A stretch of DNA of 64,000 nucleotides from Atherix ibis (taxonomy: Eukaryota; Arthropoda; Insecta; Diptera; Athericidae). Below are positions 44,216 to 55,526 of the stretch, in pieces. Numbering within the stretch: position 1 is the stretch's first letter; each line of letters opens with the position of its first letter. The stretch lies in assembly GCA_958298945.1 (NCBI GenBank), contig OY282610.1:43655667-43719666 (forward strand), in the 5' to 3' direction. The translations under genes were made by a program, and so were the position numbers. The notes under the pieces are model-generated. The model ran no database searches, was not told where the DNA came from, and worked only from the letters and a program-made list of their open reading frames with translations.

Positions 44216-45639
44216 AAGGGATGATTTGTTAATATTAATTTTATTTTTGGATATTAATATATGTACATACTTAGTCTAAGAACGGGTTAAAATTGATGAC
44301 TAACAGTTATAATACAATAATATATTTTAATTCAGCAAGAGTTCCCACTAAGAACTTAATCACTCGTTTTGAGGGGTGAGGTGCAGTAAATTTGATGAGC
44401 CAAAGAATTTGCGGAAACTGTAGGACAGACTGTCAATGATGATCTATTTGACATGCTTGTCACTTGGTGGTCTACAGTCTCCATATAAGACTCAATTCGT
44501 CCAATAATTATCACTACGAGATACAGGTCCAAAGACTTCGTAATGCCATGAGATTCGTTAAGCTAATAACATATAATTCCAACATTGATTCTATCCGGCA
44601 GCTCTAAACAACCCTGATATATGGTTCCAGCAGGATACTGTTATAGAGGACATTGAATTATTTTGTATAATAAAGAACTTCTTAAAAAGTTACATGCCTT
44701 TTACATCAGTAAGTCTAAGTTGGCCCACCCTATATAATTTAGTTTGATTTTATGTAAGGTCTGATGTAAATGGATGTGACCAGATCCCTAAGCAAAGGTG
44801 GTTTGTTGGTAATTGACTAGATAAGTAACAGTTTGTAAAATTCTGTTGAGTTTATAAGTTTTAATAATTAAGTTAAAAAAGAAACTTAGAAAATGCATAG
44901 GTGGAACGTTACTCGTAAAACAATTATCTTTAAATATGTGGAAAAGTTAGTAGACTGCCACAGGATTGCCTGAGAGGCCATGTGTAGTTTTTGGAAAAGA
45001 AAGTTATGGTAAGGATGTTGAGTAGACAAAAAAAAATGTTCACTATTACGCCATCACCCAACACCACAATTCGATACTTCTATTGATAAATAGGTTATTT
45101 TGAATCTTGTTGAGTACTCATATTTATAGGCGTCCTAATATCTAATTTTGTATTGTATAATTTATTGTTTCAATTTATTCAGATTCCGGCTTATTTATTC
45201 CATTATAGAAAAATATTTGTATCTGAAAATTTAAAACATAATCAAGAAAATATTAAAAATGAATATTATATTAGAAATATAGTCTTTAAAAAGAAATGTA
45301 AATAATTACACCATATTTTTTAATATTTAATTGTCCAAATTTCAGAGTTTGTTTTCAAAAATAAATTTCTCTTTTTACTGTTAACGAATCAAAATAAAGA
45401 AAAATAATACGAATACACTTGGGATAAGAGTCTCTTTTCGAATCTATTGAATTAAATCTTAATTCAATTAGTCTAGTTTATTGATTATTGAAATTATATT
45501 TTCTTTATTTATTCTACTTAACTGTTGAGAGCCAAATAAGTGATAGGATGATTATGAAAACAAAATAATCATAAGAACATCTGGATGGAAATAGATATGC
45601 TGATGATGGCAAAAAATTAATTTAAAAACAATTATTTTT
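44216..45639. other. No firm feature; possible LINE 3' debris
   Basis: 44510-44760 translates in pieces as YEIQVQRLRNAMRFVKLIT and further fragments that faintly resemble the C-terminal region of Jockey-type ORF2. The similarity is too weak to call. The rest is AT-rich. Confidence 0.3.
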
Positions 45640-47600
45640 GTGAAAAAATCATCTTCAGCGAAGAAGCGTATATTTGGCTGTATGGCTACATAAACAATCG
45701 AAAAAAATAACCATAATAATTTCACGACCTTCCTTTACATTCGAAAAATCTTAATGTGTGGTATGGATAAAAATCGAACGGCATAATTGGACCATACTGT
45801 TTTTTTAGCTAAATTTTCAGTAGAAATTTACAGTAGAAATTTTCAGGAGGAATTTTCAGGAGGAATTTTTAGTAGATATTTTCAGTAGAAATTTTCAGTA
45901 AGAATTTTCAGTAGGAATTTTCAGTAGAAATTTACAGTAGAAATTTTCAGGAGGAATTGTCAGGAGGAATTTTTAGTAGATATTTTCAGTAGAAATTTTC
46001 AGTAAGAATTTTCAGTAGGAATTTTCAGTAGAAATTTTCAGTAGAAATTCTCAGTAGAAATTTTTAGTAAGCATTTTCAGAAGGAATTTTCAGTAGGAAT
46101 TTTCAGTAGGAATTTTTAGTAGGAATTTTCAGTAGAAATTTTCAGTAGAAATTTTCAGTAGAAATTTTCAGTAGAAATTTTCAGTAGAAATTTTCAGTAG
46201 AAATTTTCAGTAGAAATTTTCAGTAGAAATTTTCAGTAGAAATTTTCAGTAGGAATTTTCAGTAGGAATTTTTAGTAGGAATTTTCAGTAGAAATTTTCA
46301 GTAGAAATTTTCAGTAGAAATTTTCAGTAGAAATTTTCAGTAAGCATTTTCAGAAGGAATTTTCAGTAGGAATTTTCAGTAGGAATTTTTAGTAGGAATG
46401 TTCAGTAGAAATTTTCAGTAGAAATTTTCAGTAGAAATTTTCAGTAGAAATATTCAGTAGAAATTTTCAGTAGAAACTTTCAGTAGAAATTTCAGTAGAA
46501 ATTTCAGTAGAAACTTTCAGTAGAAATTTTCAGTAGAAATTTTCAGTAGAAATTTTCAGTAGAAATTTTCAGTAGAAATTTTCAGTAGAAATTTTCAGTA
46601 GAAATAAGTCTCTTTTCTTTTTCAGTAGAAATTTTCAGAAACTAACTTTCAGTAGAAATTTTCAGTAGAAACTTTCAGTAGGAATTTTCAGTAGAAATTT
46701 TCAGTAGAAATATTCAATAGAAATTTTCAGTAGAAATTTTCAGTAGAAATTTTCAGTAGAAATTTTCAGTAGAAATTTTCAGTAGAAATTTTCAGTAGAA
46801 ATTTTCAGTAGAAATTTTCAGTAGAAATTTTCAGTAGAAATTTTCAGTAGAAATTTTCAGTAGAAATTTTCAGTAGAAATTTTCAGTAGAAATTTTTAGT
46901 AGAAATTTTCAGTAGAAATTTTCAGTAGATATTTTCAGTAGGAATTTTCAGAATAAATTTTTCGTAAAAATTTTCAGTAGAAATTTTCAGTAGATTTTTT
47001 CAGTAGGAATTTTCGGCAGGAATTTTCAGTAGAAATTTTCAGTAGAACTTTTCAGTAGAAATTTTCGGTAGAAATTTTCAGTTGAAATTTTCAGTAGAAA
47101 TTTTCAGGAGGAATTTTCAGTAGAAATTTTCAGTATGAATTTTCAGTATGAATTTTCAGGAGGAATTTTCAGTAGAAATTTTCAGTAGAAATTTTCAGTA
47201 GGAATTTTCAGTAGAAATTTTCAGTAGAAATTTTCAGTAAAAATTTTCAGTAAAAATTTTCAGTAGAAATTTTCAGTAGAAATTTTCAAAAAGAATTTTC
47301 AGTACGAATTTTTAGTAAGAATTTTCAGAAGAAATTTTCAGTAGGAATTTTCAGTAGAAATTTTCAGTAGAAATTTTCAGTAGAAATTTTCAGTAGAAAT
47401 TTTCAGTAGAAATTCTCAAAAGGCATTTTCAGTAGAAATTTTCAGTAGATTTTCAGTGGCTTGGACAATATATAGTTCCAATAGGACGGCGCGTTATTTC
47501 GAAAATGCTGATGTCAACTGGCCCCTGGCACTTTCTTCTATGCGATCAAGCTGAAGAACATCATATTAAGCATCGGTTAGATTCAGCCTAAGAAAAAGAA
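45640..47600 (+). pseudogene. DD41D-type transposase relic split by satellite DNA
   Basis: Left of the satellite the plus strand reads IFSEEAYIWLYGYINN, then HDLPLHSKNLNVWYG and NGIIGPYCFF. Right of it the pieces are LDNI-FQ-DGA and, in shifted frame, RVISKMLMSTGP. These are consecutive blocks of the family seen at 48308-49357: the first catalytic region, the LHPxKVTVW and GIIGPYFF blocks, then FQQDGA and RVISRNGDVNWPP. Roughly 50 codons between the blocks are replaced by satellite. Many stops; inactive. Confidence 0.75.
45811..47455. repeat. 13-bp satellite, ~1.6 kb (unit TTTTCAGTAGAAA)
   Basis: More than 120 units in one orientation. Variants include GGAATTTTCAGTA, GATATTTTCAGTA, AGGAGGAATTTTC and AAGCATTTTCAGA. 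Variant order repeats: CAGTAGAAATTTACAG-type blocks at 45831 and 45935 are 104 bp apart (8 units). The GCATTTTCAGAAGG blocks at 46071 and 46344 are 273 bp apart (21 units). A short non-repeat interruption (AGTCTCTTTTCTTT) is at about 46607. The central part (46700-46900) is the most homogeneous. Confidence 0.97.
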
Positions 47601-48307
47601 ATCCAAAATAACACTTATCGGCTCATCTTCCGGAAAAAAAGTTATTTTTAAATATTTAATTTTGCTTGACAAAAATCGAATAAGTGGGCTTGATTGATTA
47701 ATAAAAGGCCACATCGGTTTTGTCACTACCCAAAAATCGAGGTAGCCTAAGTTGTCATGATACAGCGAATAATATTACAGTACAAATGTTACGCAGTATG
47801 ACATTTAAAAAAAAATATTCGGACATCTTTTAGAACCATAGAATGAACATACGTTTAGGTAATCAGAAATTTTGTTTGCATAAGCAAACGCTACTAAAAC
47901 TCCAAATTACATCATAAAAAAATCCGAGTTTCGAAAAATATTTGAACTATTTACTTGCTACGTCCAAATTAACGTAATAAATATAGTAGAATATTAAATA
48001 TTTTTTAAAAATTCATTTATTAAAAATATAATCCAATTTTATTATGTACATAAAATAAAAGATTCAAAAAAAGTTATGAAAGTTTTATAATAAAAAAATT
48101 AGTTTATGAAAAATAATTTTAGCTCTTCAAACTTTAAGCACAAAAAGGACATAATTTCAATGCAATTCTAAGAATTATCTAATATGAATATTTTTCCATT
48201 TGGCAAAAGTTTAATTAAATTCAAATATTAAAAAAAAAAATTCGCATCGGTAATTTTTTTTTGTAAAATATTATTCTTTTTGTAAATATTATAATGACTC
48301 GCTTATA
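47601..48307. other. No gene recognised
   Basis: AT-rich. Possibly the decayed end of the transposon above, but no end was found. Confidence 0.4.
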
Positions 48308-49357
48308 CAGGATGTTTCAATGAAACATAATTTTATAATTCATATTTTATTAGTTGGTTAAATGGTCTTTAAGATTATATATGGAATATAATATCGATCA
48401 AATGTCCGCTTTAGGCCATAGCACAAAGGCGAGTTCTTTTCAGCACATTTTATATAACATTTTCGAAAACTTCCGGTGATATTTCAGGAATTTTGTTATC
48501 TTTAAGCATCGAGGTTATGGTTGATTTGTTACAGTATACCTTTCCTACAAGTTCCACTATACGAAGGAATCGGGAGGGTTGACATCAGAGGATCGTGTGT
48601 GACAGTCGATATCACCACTTTTTGACATTATTCGGCCGACAAAAATTTCTCTCAAAATTTGCATCGCAGCACGAGCTGTGTGTGATTAGGCACCGTCCTG
48701 TTAGAACCAAATGTTCTGTAGGCCATATTGATCTTATTCCGGCAGAAGAAAGTTTTCCGACATGTTCAGATAGCGGACACCAGTAACTGTCTCAAAGAAA
48801 TATGGCGCAATGATGCCGCCAGCCCAAATGCCGCAACATAAAGTTACTCTACGAGGATGTAGTGGTCTTTGATGTATCAGTTGAGGGTTTTCAGTGCCTC
48901 AGTGCAGCTATTCTCTTTATTTATAAAGCCAAGTCGAAGTGTGCTCATAATGATTTTTTCCCGAAAATGGTGGTCGTCTATAATAAGCTGTCTCGCGCTC
49001 AAACACTACATTCTCCCCAATTATTATGTATAAAAATAATAATTGAATCTTTTCAGATGTACATTAGCCTAATTGGCACCCATACCTCACTTTATCTTCC
49101 AGTATATGCATATTTTCAAAATTATTCATTACACATGCTCGGCATAAAATGAACATAAAAAAGTCACGTAATTTTGGCCGTGCATTTACAATTGAATAAT
49201 TATTTAAATAAACTGATTTAATAATTTTAGCACGTTATTGCAGCATTAGATGTTCTATAGTAATTCGTTATCGATCGCCTTTTACAACTGTCATTTGCCA
49301 CAGATAAATGTCATCCAAAGCAAAATGGCAGCTAAATAAAATCGAAAAAGCACCCTG
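48308..49357 (-). mobile_element. ITm-superfamily transposon with CAGGRTG ends (DD41D type)
   Basis: The left end CAGGATGTTTCAATGA and the right end, which reverse-complements to CAGGGTGCTTTTTCGA, share CAGG(A/G)TG. TA lies on both sides (48306-48307 and 49358-49359). At 1050 bp the 5' part of the gene is missing. Confidence 0.8.
48385..49010 (-). pseudogene. DD41D-type transposase remnant
   Basis: Minus-strand blocks are LHPRRVTLCCGIWAGGIIAPYFFETVTGVRYLNM (shown as one region, about 48760-48880), then IWF-QDGA-SHTARAAMQILREIF (second Asp), GRIMSKSGDIDC and SSDVNPPDSFV-W (third Asp). The last block is VYCNKSTITSMLKDN to RLCAMA-SGHLIDIIF. The 41 residues between second and third Asp, and the IIGPYFF and QDGA wording, place it in the widespread insect IS630-Tc1-mariner group usually found as multicopy relics. 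At least six stops. Confidence 0.8.
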
Positions 49358-49659
49358 TATACACTTTAGTTTACAATAAACTACAGCTTTTTTGATTGAA
49401 ACTTAATATTTTTATCACAATAATTTCTTATATTAAATAATTAGTAAATACTTAAACTTTAAATACCTTGAAGATCTGCTTAATTTTGATCCAAATTATA
49501 TATTTCAAAATGCAAATAAAGTTTATTGAGTTTAGTTTTAAGTTCAACAGAAGTTTGCAATTAAACTATTGGAATTTTCAGTTTTATGTGCTTGAAATTT
49601 GTCCACAAAACATAAAATAATATAATATAATTGCTCACAATTGATCATTAATGCATACG

Positions 49660-49857
49660 TGATTTGGCTGAAACGATGAGGTGATTACTGAAACAAACGC
49701 CTCTTTTGAAGGGTTGAAGTTATCGTATTTTTTAGATGGGCTACAAATATTATACTAATTGTATCTAGTTAAAAGGAGACTATATTGAAAAATAAAATGA
49801 GTTGGAAACATAAAAATGTTTTCTTCCTGTCAAGGTAAGTTATTAATCATACAACCC
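49660..49857 (+). mobile_element. Mariner 3' fragment, third family
   Basis: Plus-strand NDEVITETNASFEGLKLSYFLDGLQ is the mariner C-terminal region. The (L)KGDYIEK-like end and the outer sequence TAATCATACAACCC follow. It is homologous to 37718-38010 in opposite orientation. The 5' part is absent. Confidence 0.7.
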
Positions 49858-51420
49858 TCTTAGAAATAGAATGTTTTCCGTAAACTTCAAGTGAAATTAT
49901 ATTAATAAATGCCAGAAAAATCAATGATCTCAACCAATGAAAATATTGTAGAAGAGATTATTTTATATAATAACTAAATTTATAGAAACTATTCTCAAAT
50001 AAAAAATTTCTTAAATTTAATTGAATCTTCTTTGAGAATTCCTTACAAAATTCTTATATTAATTAATTTCAACTTTTACTTTAGTTTTAGTTTCAAAATT
50101 TTCAACTTAAGCACTTTTTTAAAATTAACTTATCCTAATTTCAATTATATTTATTTATTTATTTTTTTATAATAGTTTGTAGGTTTTTTAATTCTTTCTT
50201 TAGTAATTTTATAGTTGGTCCTAAGCAAAGATGTCTTTGGCATTGAAAGAAAGTATACACCCACACAAGTATGGATCCATCTAAAATTGTATCACTGCCA
50301 TTAATGTTTTCGTGTAAAATCCTTTTTCATATTTTTTTTGATTAATTTTTATTTTATGTTTTCGTTACAAAATAGTAGTAACTCTTATGTTTAATAGTTG
50401 GTCTAGTAGTGCCTAAGCTAAGACTTAGATGAAGAGGAAAATATTCACACTTTTATGATGAAATTAGTTGCTGGTATTAGAAAAGTTTACTCATGCACAA
50501 ACTGTAAAACACCCTTTCAGACAAACATTATAAAAGCTTTTTCGAATAGCATACGAAGGTTACCGATGCGACCAGACGAGGTTCCATTCAGCTAATGCAG
50601 CCCGCAGAATATGTTGTCACCTTAAGTACACTTACACCCCTTTAGCTTTTAACCAAAAATAAAAATAAACAGAAAATTGTTGAGTATTTTTAAAAATAAA
50701 CTGCTAAAAATATTGTATAAACTATTGCAGTCGTGGGTGAAGATTTCGGTGGCAGAAATGTTGTGGATAATGGGGATGATCGTACTGATGTTGATGATGG
50801 TGATAGTTTATTTTAAATTATATTTACAACGAATGTTATAGTAAAACTTAGCCAATACGTATAACGTAAAGGATATCTTATCTCTTACCAGCTGTGAGAT
50901 GCATTTCTTACTCAGTTTTCACATTTCTTTGGATTCACTTTAGTTTCTTACTATTAGAAATGTTTCTTTTTATTATATGTTCGTATATGTTTTTAAAATG
51001 TGTGTTGTTTCTACTCTACAACGTCGAGTTAGTTCTTTATGATCATCTATTCCCACATTTTACATAACCAAGAGATATGAGATGAGGTGCAGGAAAATGC
51101 ATTTTTATGAATGTATACCGTAGACGTTAAATAGCTTTTCTGAGAAATAGTTTATTTTAGACTAATTCTGGATAGTTTTTTTTTAAACTATAAGTGTGCC
51201 GTTGATACAGAAATCTTGAGAATGCCCATAGAGTGTACACTGGTTTTATTTAAGAAATGGTAGTTAATAGTTAACATCTTACAATTTCTATGTAGCTATC
51301 CATTTAATGGTTTAAAAACTACAGCACTGTTCATTAAAAATGTTATTTAAGATAACTTTTGTTTAGATTAAAGTATGCCATTTTACCTTATGGATAGCTA
51401 AATAAAAAAGACAGTTGCTA
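49858..51420. other. No gene recognised
   Basis: AT-rich. A GAT-rich patch lies near 50770-50800. No supported frame or element. Confidence 0.5.
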
Positions 51421-51424
51421 AAAA

Positions 51425-51759
51425 CTGCGCCGATTGAAGACTACCATATATTGGGCTCTAACAACCCACAAGTAATTATAAAGAAGCCACTGCATCCGAG
51501 AAAGGGAACGGTCTGGTGTGGATTTTGGTCTGAAGGTGTGATAAGACCGTTTTTATTTTAAAATGACTAAGAAGAGACCGTTACTGTCAATTTCGTATGA
51601 TAATGGAATTTTTTGTCTGCATGTTACGATACTAATCTTCTAAAAAAAAGTAGCATCATAAGTCATACAACATTATAAATGTTGACTTTACTGTGTAAAA
51701 AGTTTCCACGACCCGTAATTTTAAGAGTTTATGAATGTCAACTAAGACAATCCCAACAC

Positions 51760-51760
<1 letters not shown>
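51425..51760 (+). pseudogene. DD41D-type transposase fragment
   Basis: Encodes NPQVIIKKPLHPRKGTVWCG and FWSEGVIRPFLF, then EETVTVNF. After a gap comes KKFPRPVILRVYECQLRQS, which aligns with REKFPGRVISRNGDVNWPPRS of the family. It stops exactly where a LINE with a simple-repeat tail begins (51761). Confidence 0.75.
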
Positions 51761-51790
<30 letters not shown>

Positions 51791-53090
51791 TATAGAGAGG
51801 GCACCAAGATGCAAATAATCTCAAACCACCTCGACCAATGAGGTCTTTTGTGGTGATTAACCCCAACTTAAATAATATTAATATTAATAACTTTTAGTAA
51901 AAGTAGTCGGAAAATCTTGTAGGGATTATTGAATCCCTACAAGACCTCGCAATCGCAGAATAGGTGCTACGGCATTTCACCATATCTTAAGAGCCAGTGC
52001 CCAGTAAGTATACCAATCAAAACAGATTCAATTTTAGAACCTCTAATGCCCTGTTTTTAGAAAACGCAACAATTTTTTTTAGAGTAATTCATGCCAGGAT
52101 AATTGCCAGTGTGAGCTTTTTACCTCTCATTTCCAGAACTTGATAATAAATCCTAGTTGGTCCTTTGGATTATCAAAGAAAGGTTCAAGTCCAATGAGTG
52201 GATTTTTTACTCCCCTTTTGGCAATTTTATCTGCTAGTTCGTTACGCTCAATACCCTCTTGACCTGGTACCCACATCAAAGTTACATTGTTGTGTCTATC
52301 CAGCTGACTTATGTTAATGAGGATATCCTAAACTACCTTGGATTGAACGAGACAAAAGCTTTCAATGCAGGTGGGCTTTTCGACATAATGCAGATTTTTG
52401 CGTTACGTATGTTCCTTCTGATACCTTCTCTAGGAAAAAGTTCTGCCCAAAGCATGTAATTCTGCCTTAAAAATATATGGGAATATTTTGAGGGCCTTAG
52501 AAAGATAGTAAAAACACTTCCGCCTTTGTTAGATCCGTCTGTATAAAAGACAGAGGTCTCTTCTTTTTCCTTGGTATAGCGTGGAAGAAATTATTAGATT
52601 TCTGGATTTTTTTTAGGTGCGATACAACCGTAAGATGCCTAACCAGGTCACCTGGTTTAATGGTTTTGGCGTATCCTAACCTAAGAGCCTCCCTACCCAC
52701 TTTATTTTTAATATATAAATAAAAATGTAGTAGGCCTAAAAGAGCCTCAAGCGCAGTCATAGAGCATATCCTCGGGGCACCTGTAATATCCACGCGCGCC
52801 AATCTAGAAATCTTAAGAAGGATGGCTTGGGCAATACGTTTGCTATCAAACGAGAGCCACGTAAGTGTTGGCAGATATACACATATGATCAGTGTATTAT
52901 TTTTGGTTACTGATCCCCCAGATTTCACTGAAGAGCCTATGAAATGCCCAGCAGGAACTATACTAAGATGGCAGTTCCGGGTTAATTTTTGGTTCAAAAT
53001 AATAAAAATAATTCATATTGATATTAGTGGGGTTCAAATATTTCTTTTGAGTGAATCTAACGAAGACCGTTTAGACCATTTCAAAATTTA
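51761..53090 (-). mobile_element. LINE 3' half with RNase H, simple-repeat tail
   Basis: The 3' tail is the (TAA)n run at 51761-51791 (TTA on the LINE strand). I- and LOA-type LINEs end in such triplets. The LINE ORF remnant lies upstream of it on the minus strand. The 5' boundary is uncertain. Confidence 0.7.
51900..53000 (-). pseudogene. LINE ORF2 C-terminus: RT thumb and RNase H remnants
   Basis: RIAQAILLKISRLARVDITGAPRICSMTALEALLGLLHFYLYIKNKVGREALRLGY-type sequence occupies about 52660-52850 (blocks: ITGAPRICSMTALEALLGL; FYLYIKNKVGREALRL). This is the region between RT and RNase H in I/LOA-like LINEs, followed by FIQTD, a probable RNase H DGS remnant, and MLWAELF for the AELYA block. GHWLLRYGEMP near 52000 matches the C-terminal GHCxLxxH motif. 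Stops and frameshifts are frequent after 52500. Confidence 0.65.
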
Positions 53091-53139
53091 AGTCTATTTA
53101 AAAACCAACATCTCTCAGTAGCCGGCCTAGTTCAATAGT

Positions 53140-54178
53140 CATTAGAACAGTAGACTATTATCCAATGGATTGAATACCACTAAAAAAAAAACTACGGAAA
53201 GCTGTTATTGGAAGCCCTGTGGTTATTTCTACATCCTAAAATCCTATATATCAGACCGATAGTTTAGGGCAGCTGGAAATATTGAATATACTAAAATTCA
53301 GTGTTCATCAGGGTAGCATCTTAAGTTTAATCTTTTACAAGATTTAAACCAATGATATTCATTATCCCTGAGATAACCCTAAACGGCAGTAATATTCTAC
53401 AAGAAATGAACGTGCGTTACATTGAACTTCTATCCGACAAACGATTGTTAACGGAAAACTAAAAGAAGTGAACTCCTACACAGTAGATCAAAACTGACAT
53501 TAAAACCAAAATTATTATATAATTATACAATACGATACTACGATATGGACATACTATCTCAAACTTTGGGATCTCAAGCGTGATCTAAATTTTCCTTTTT
53601 GGCAACACCAATCCTGTGGCACCCATTTCACTATCGCGAAAGAATTACTTCGCGAGCAGGATTTCTCCCATTCTGGAGCTCCTGGACTCAACAACTCCAT
53701 TCCTTAGTTTAAACATCTACAATATACTAATCTGCTCAACAAAATATAAAAAAATTCTTAACACCATATTTTATACAACGAGTATTAACCACAGACCAGT
53801 CTATCTCAGATGACTTCCCACACGTACTATGAAGTCGCCAAATAGCCTGGCGGTCGTGGCGCTAGGAAGTGGCCCCTAGCACATGTCTAAGAGACCTTAC
53901 AAACAACAACAATAAGCATGATCTAAATGTTCTATTTGTCCATTCGCCTTTATCCTACCATCCTAATTCTTCAGCAAGAGAACTGTTCACTCCTACCTTT
54001 CCATTATGCACCCATTAACGCTTGGAATGGAAATGGCCTCATGATTTTATAAAATAAATCATCGTGTTCTTGGGGGCACATCGATGGGTGTTTTTCCTTA
54101 TTAGACTTTATGTCCTTGTATCTTCCCTTAAAAAATTTGCTTGTTACAAATTGTATTAAGTTAACAATTAAAATTAAA
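53140..54178 (+). mobile_element. Degenerate Jockey ORF2 3' part and UTR, with insertion
   Basis: Blocks matching the intact element are ILKSYISDR-FRAAGNIEYTKI, HQGSILSLIFYKI, then after a deletion PEITLNGSNILQEMNVRYIELLSDKRL and IIIQLYNTILRYG. The frame then enters the 323-bp insertion (53591-53913). After it come HDLNVLFVHSPLSYHPN and the 3' UTR block ACATCGATGGGTGTTTTTCC with CTTGTTAC and an A tail. The YADD region is deleted. Confidence 0.8.
53591..53913 (+). mobile_element. Short retroposed repeat with (CAA)n tail and 15-bp target duplication
   Basis: AAGC(G/A)TGATCTAAAT flanks it at 53576-53590 and 53914-53928. The 3' end is CTTACAAACAACAACAAT. The body aligns with 43935-44215 reversed. 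Internal PolIII boxes were not found. It translates in part as RNYFASRISPILELLDSTTP and, near the end, INHRPVYLR. So it is either the 3' end of an unidentified LINE or a SINE derived from one. Confidence 0.8.
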
Positions 54179-55526
54179 AATTAAAAAAAAAACACATGAA
54201 AAAGCCATCAGTTATCAAAAGTCTGAAAATATCAATACCAAATTTTGTTAGGCAAAAACCAATCCTGGATAAACACCCATATTAGCCAAAGAGAACAACC
54301 CGAAATGTTGCACGAAAATAGCTACAGTGGATCACCTAATAAGCGAAGGTAAAAACATAATCTTAAATCTGATGTAAATGTAATTAGAATATTTTTTAAA
54401 AAAAGTCCCTGTATTTCGAAACGAATTTTAAAAGGGAATATAGAAAAATTGCAGTACATCCATTAATTATTTGTCAAACCATAGGCCAAAATATACGAAA
54501 GAGTCATCAAAAATTACCTTAAAAGGATCGGGTACTTTGAGAAGTCTCTTGCCAACTATTTAAATAATTAATATTTTTTATATAAGTAAAATAGCAAATT
54601 TTCATTCAATATATTTAATTACCGAAAATAATTATCAAAACCGGAATTTTTATTTTAATATATATTATTAAACTTTACCTTTTAAAGCACAAATTGGATA
54701 ATTCTACAATATAATAACTAATCAGCTTACATTTCTAACAATTTTTCAATAAGTGTTTTTTGAAATTTAATATTTATATACTGATGCTAAAAATAGTCTT
54801 TGAGTACAGCTACTGTAGTTTCGACTACTATCCACTAATAAATACTATTGCTCCCGCCACTATTACTGCCTCTTCAACAAATGGGCTAGTGCCATTTTTA
54901 AAGGATTCCACCACTGTTGCTGTTTGTAATTCATCGCATTAAGTTTAAATCGGTTTTTCATGTTTAATTAATTTTGAATTTAATCTTGGAAAATTGCTCA
55001 ATGGCACGAAACAAGAAACACTAAAGACTAAAAATGGACAAAAATGATGATTTCGCTATTGCCGTTGTTGCCCTTTTATACTGATGTTATCATGGGTGTA
55101 TTGCTGATTGTATACACATACATACTTCTGAACTGATAGTTTTGTTAGTATTGTTGATGTTGTTCTCATTTTCATTGTTGGTATTTTTCGTAACATTTCT
55201 CCATTTAAGAGTTTTTAATAGATAGCCAAAACCATTTTCTATGCAAATATTTAACCGTGTTATATTTTTACCATTTCTGTGCCAGTAATTAGCTATCATC
55301 TTCATCCTTTTCTATATCTTAGCACTGATCTTAATTATATGACAAATGCATTTATATCCTTTTAAGAATTTTAGTTATTTTTCTAGATCGGAAGAAAAAA
55401 ATACGAGTTTTTTTATAATAATTTAAAATTTTTTACTTTAATTTTTAATATTAGATTAAATACAAAATTTCCAATAAGTAAAGTCATAGTTTTTCTTTTA
55501 TAAATTGTCATTTATAAAAAGGGGTA
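54179..55526. other. No firm feature
   Basis: 54270-54345 reads NNPKCCTKIATVDHLISEG in one frame, similar in style to the C-terminal zinc motif of some LINE reverse transcriptases, but it is isolated. The rest is AT-rich. Confidence 0.3.

Noticed and set aside
45811..47455. CRISPR-like regular repeat
   Set aside because: There are no spacers; units are head-to-tail 13-mers in a eukaryotic genome. It is a satellite.
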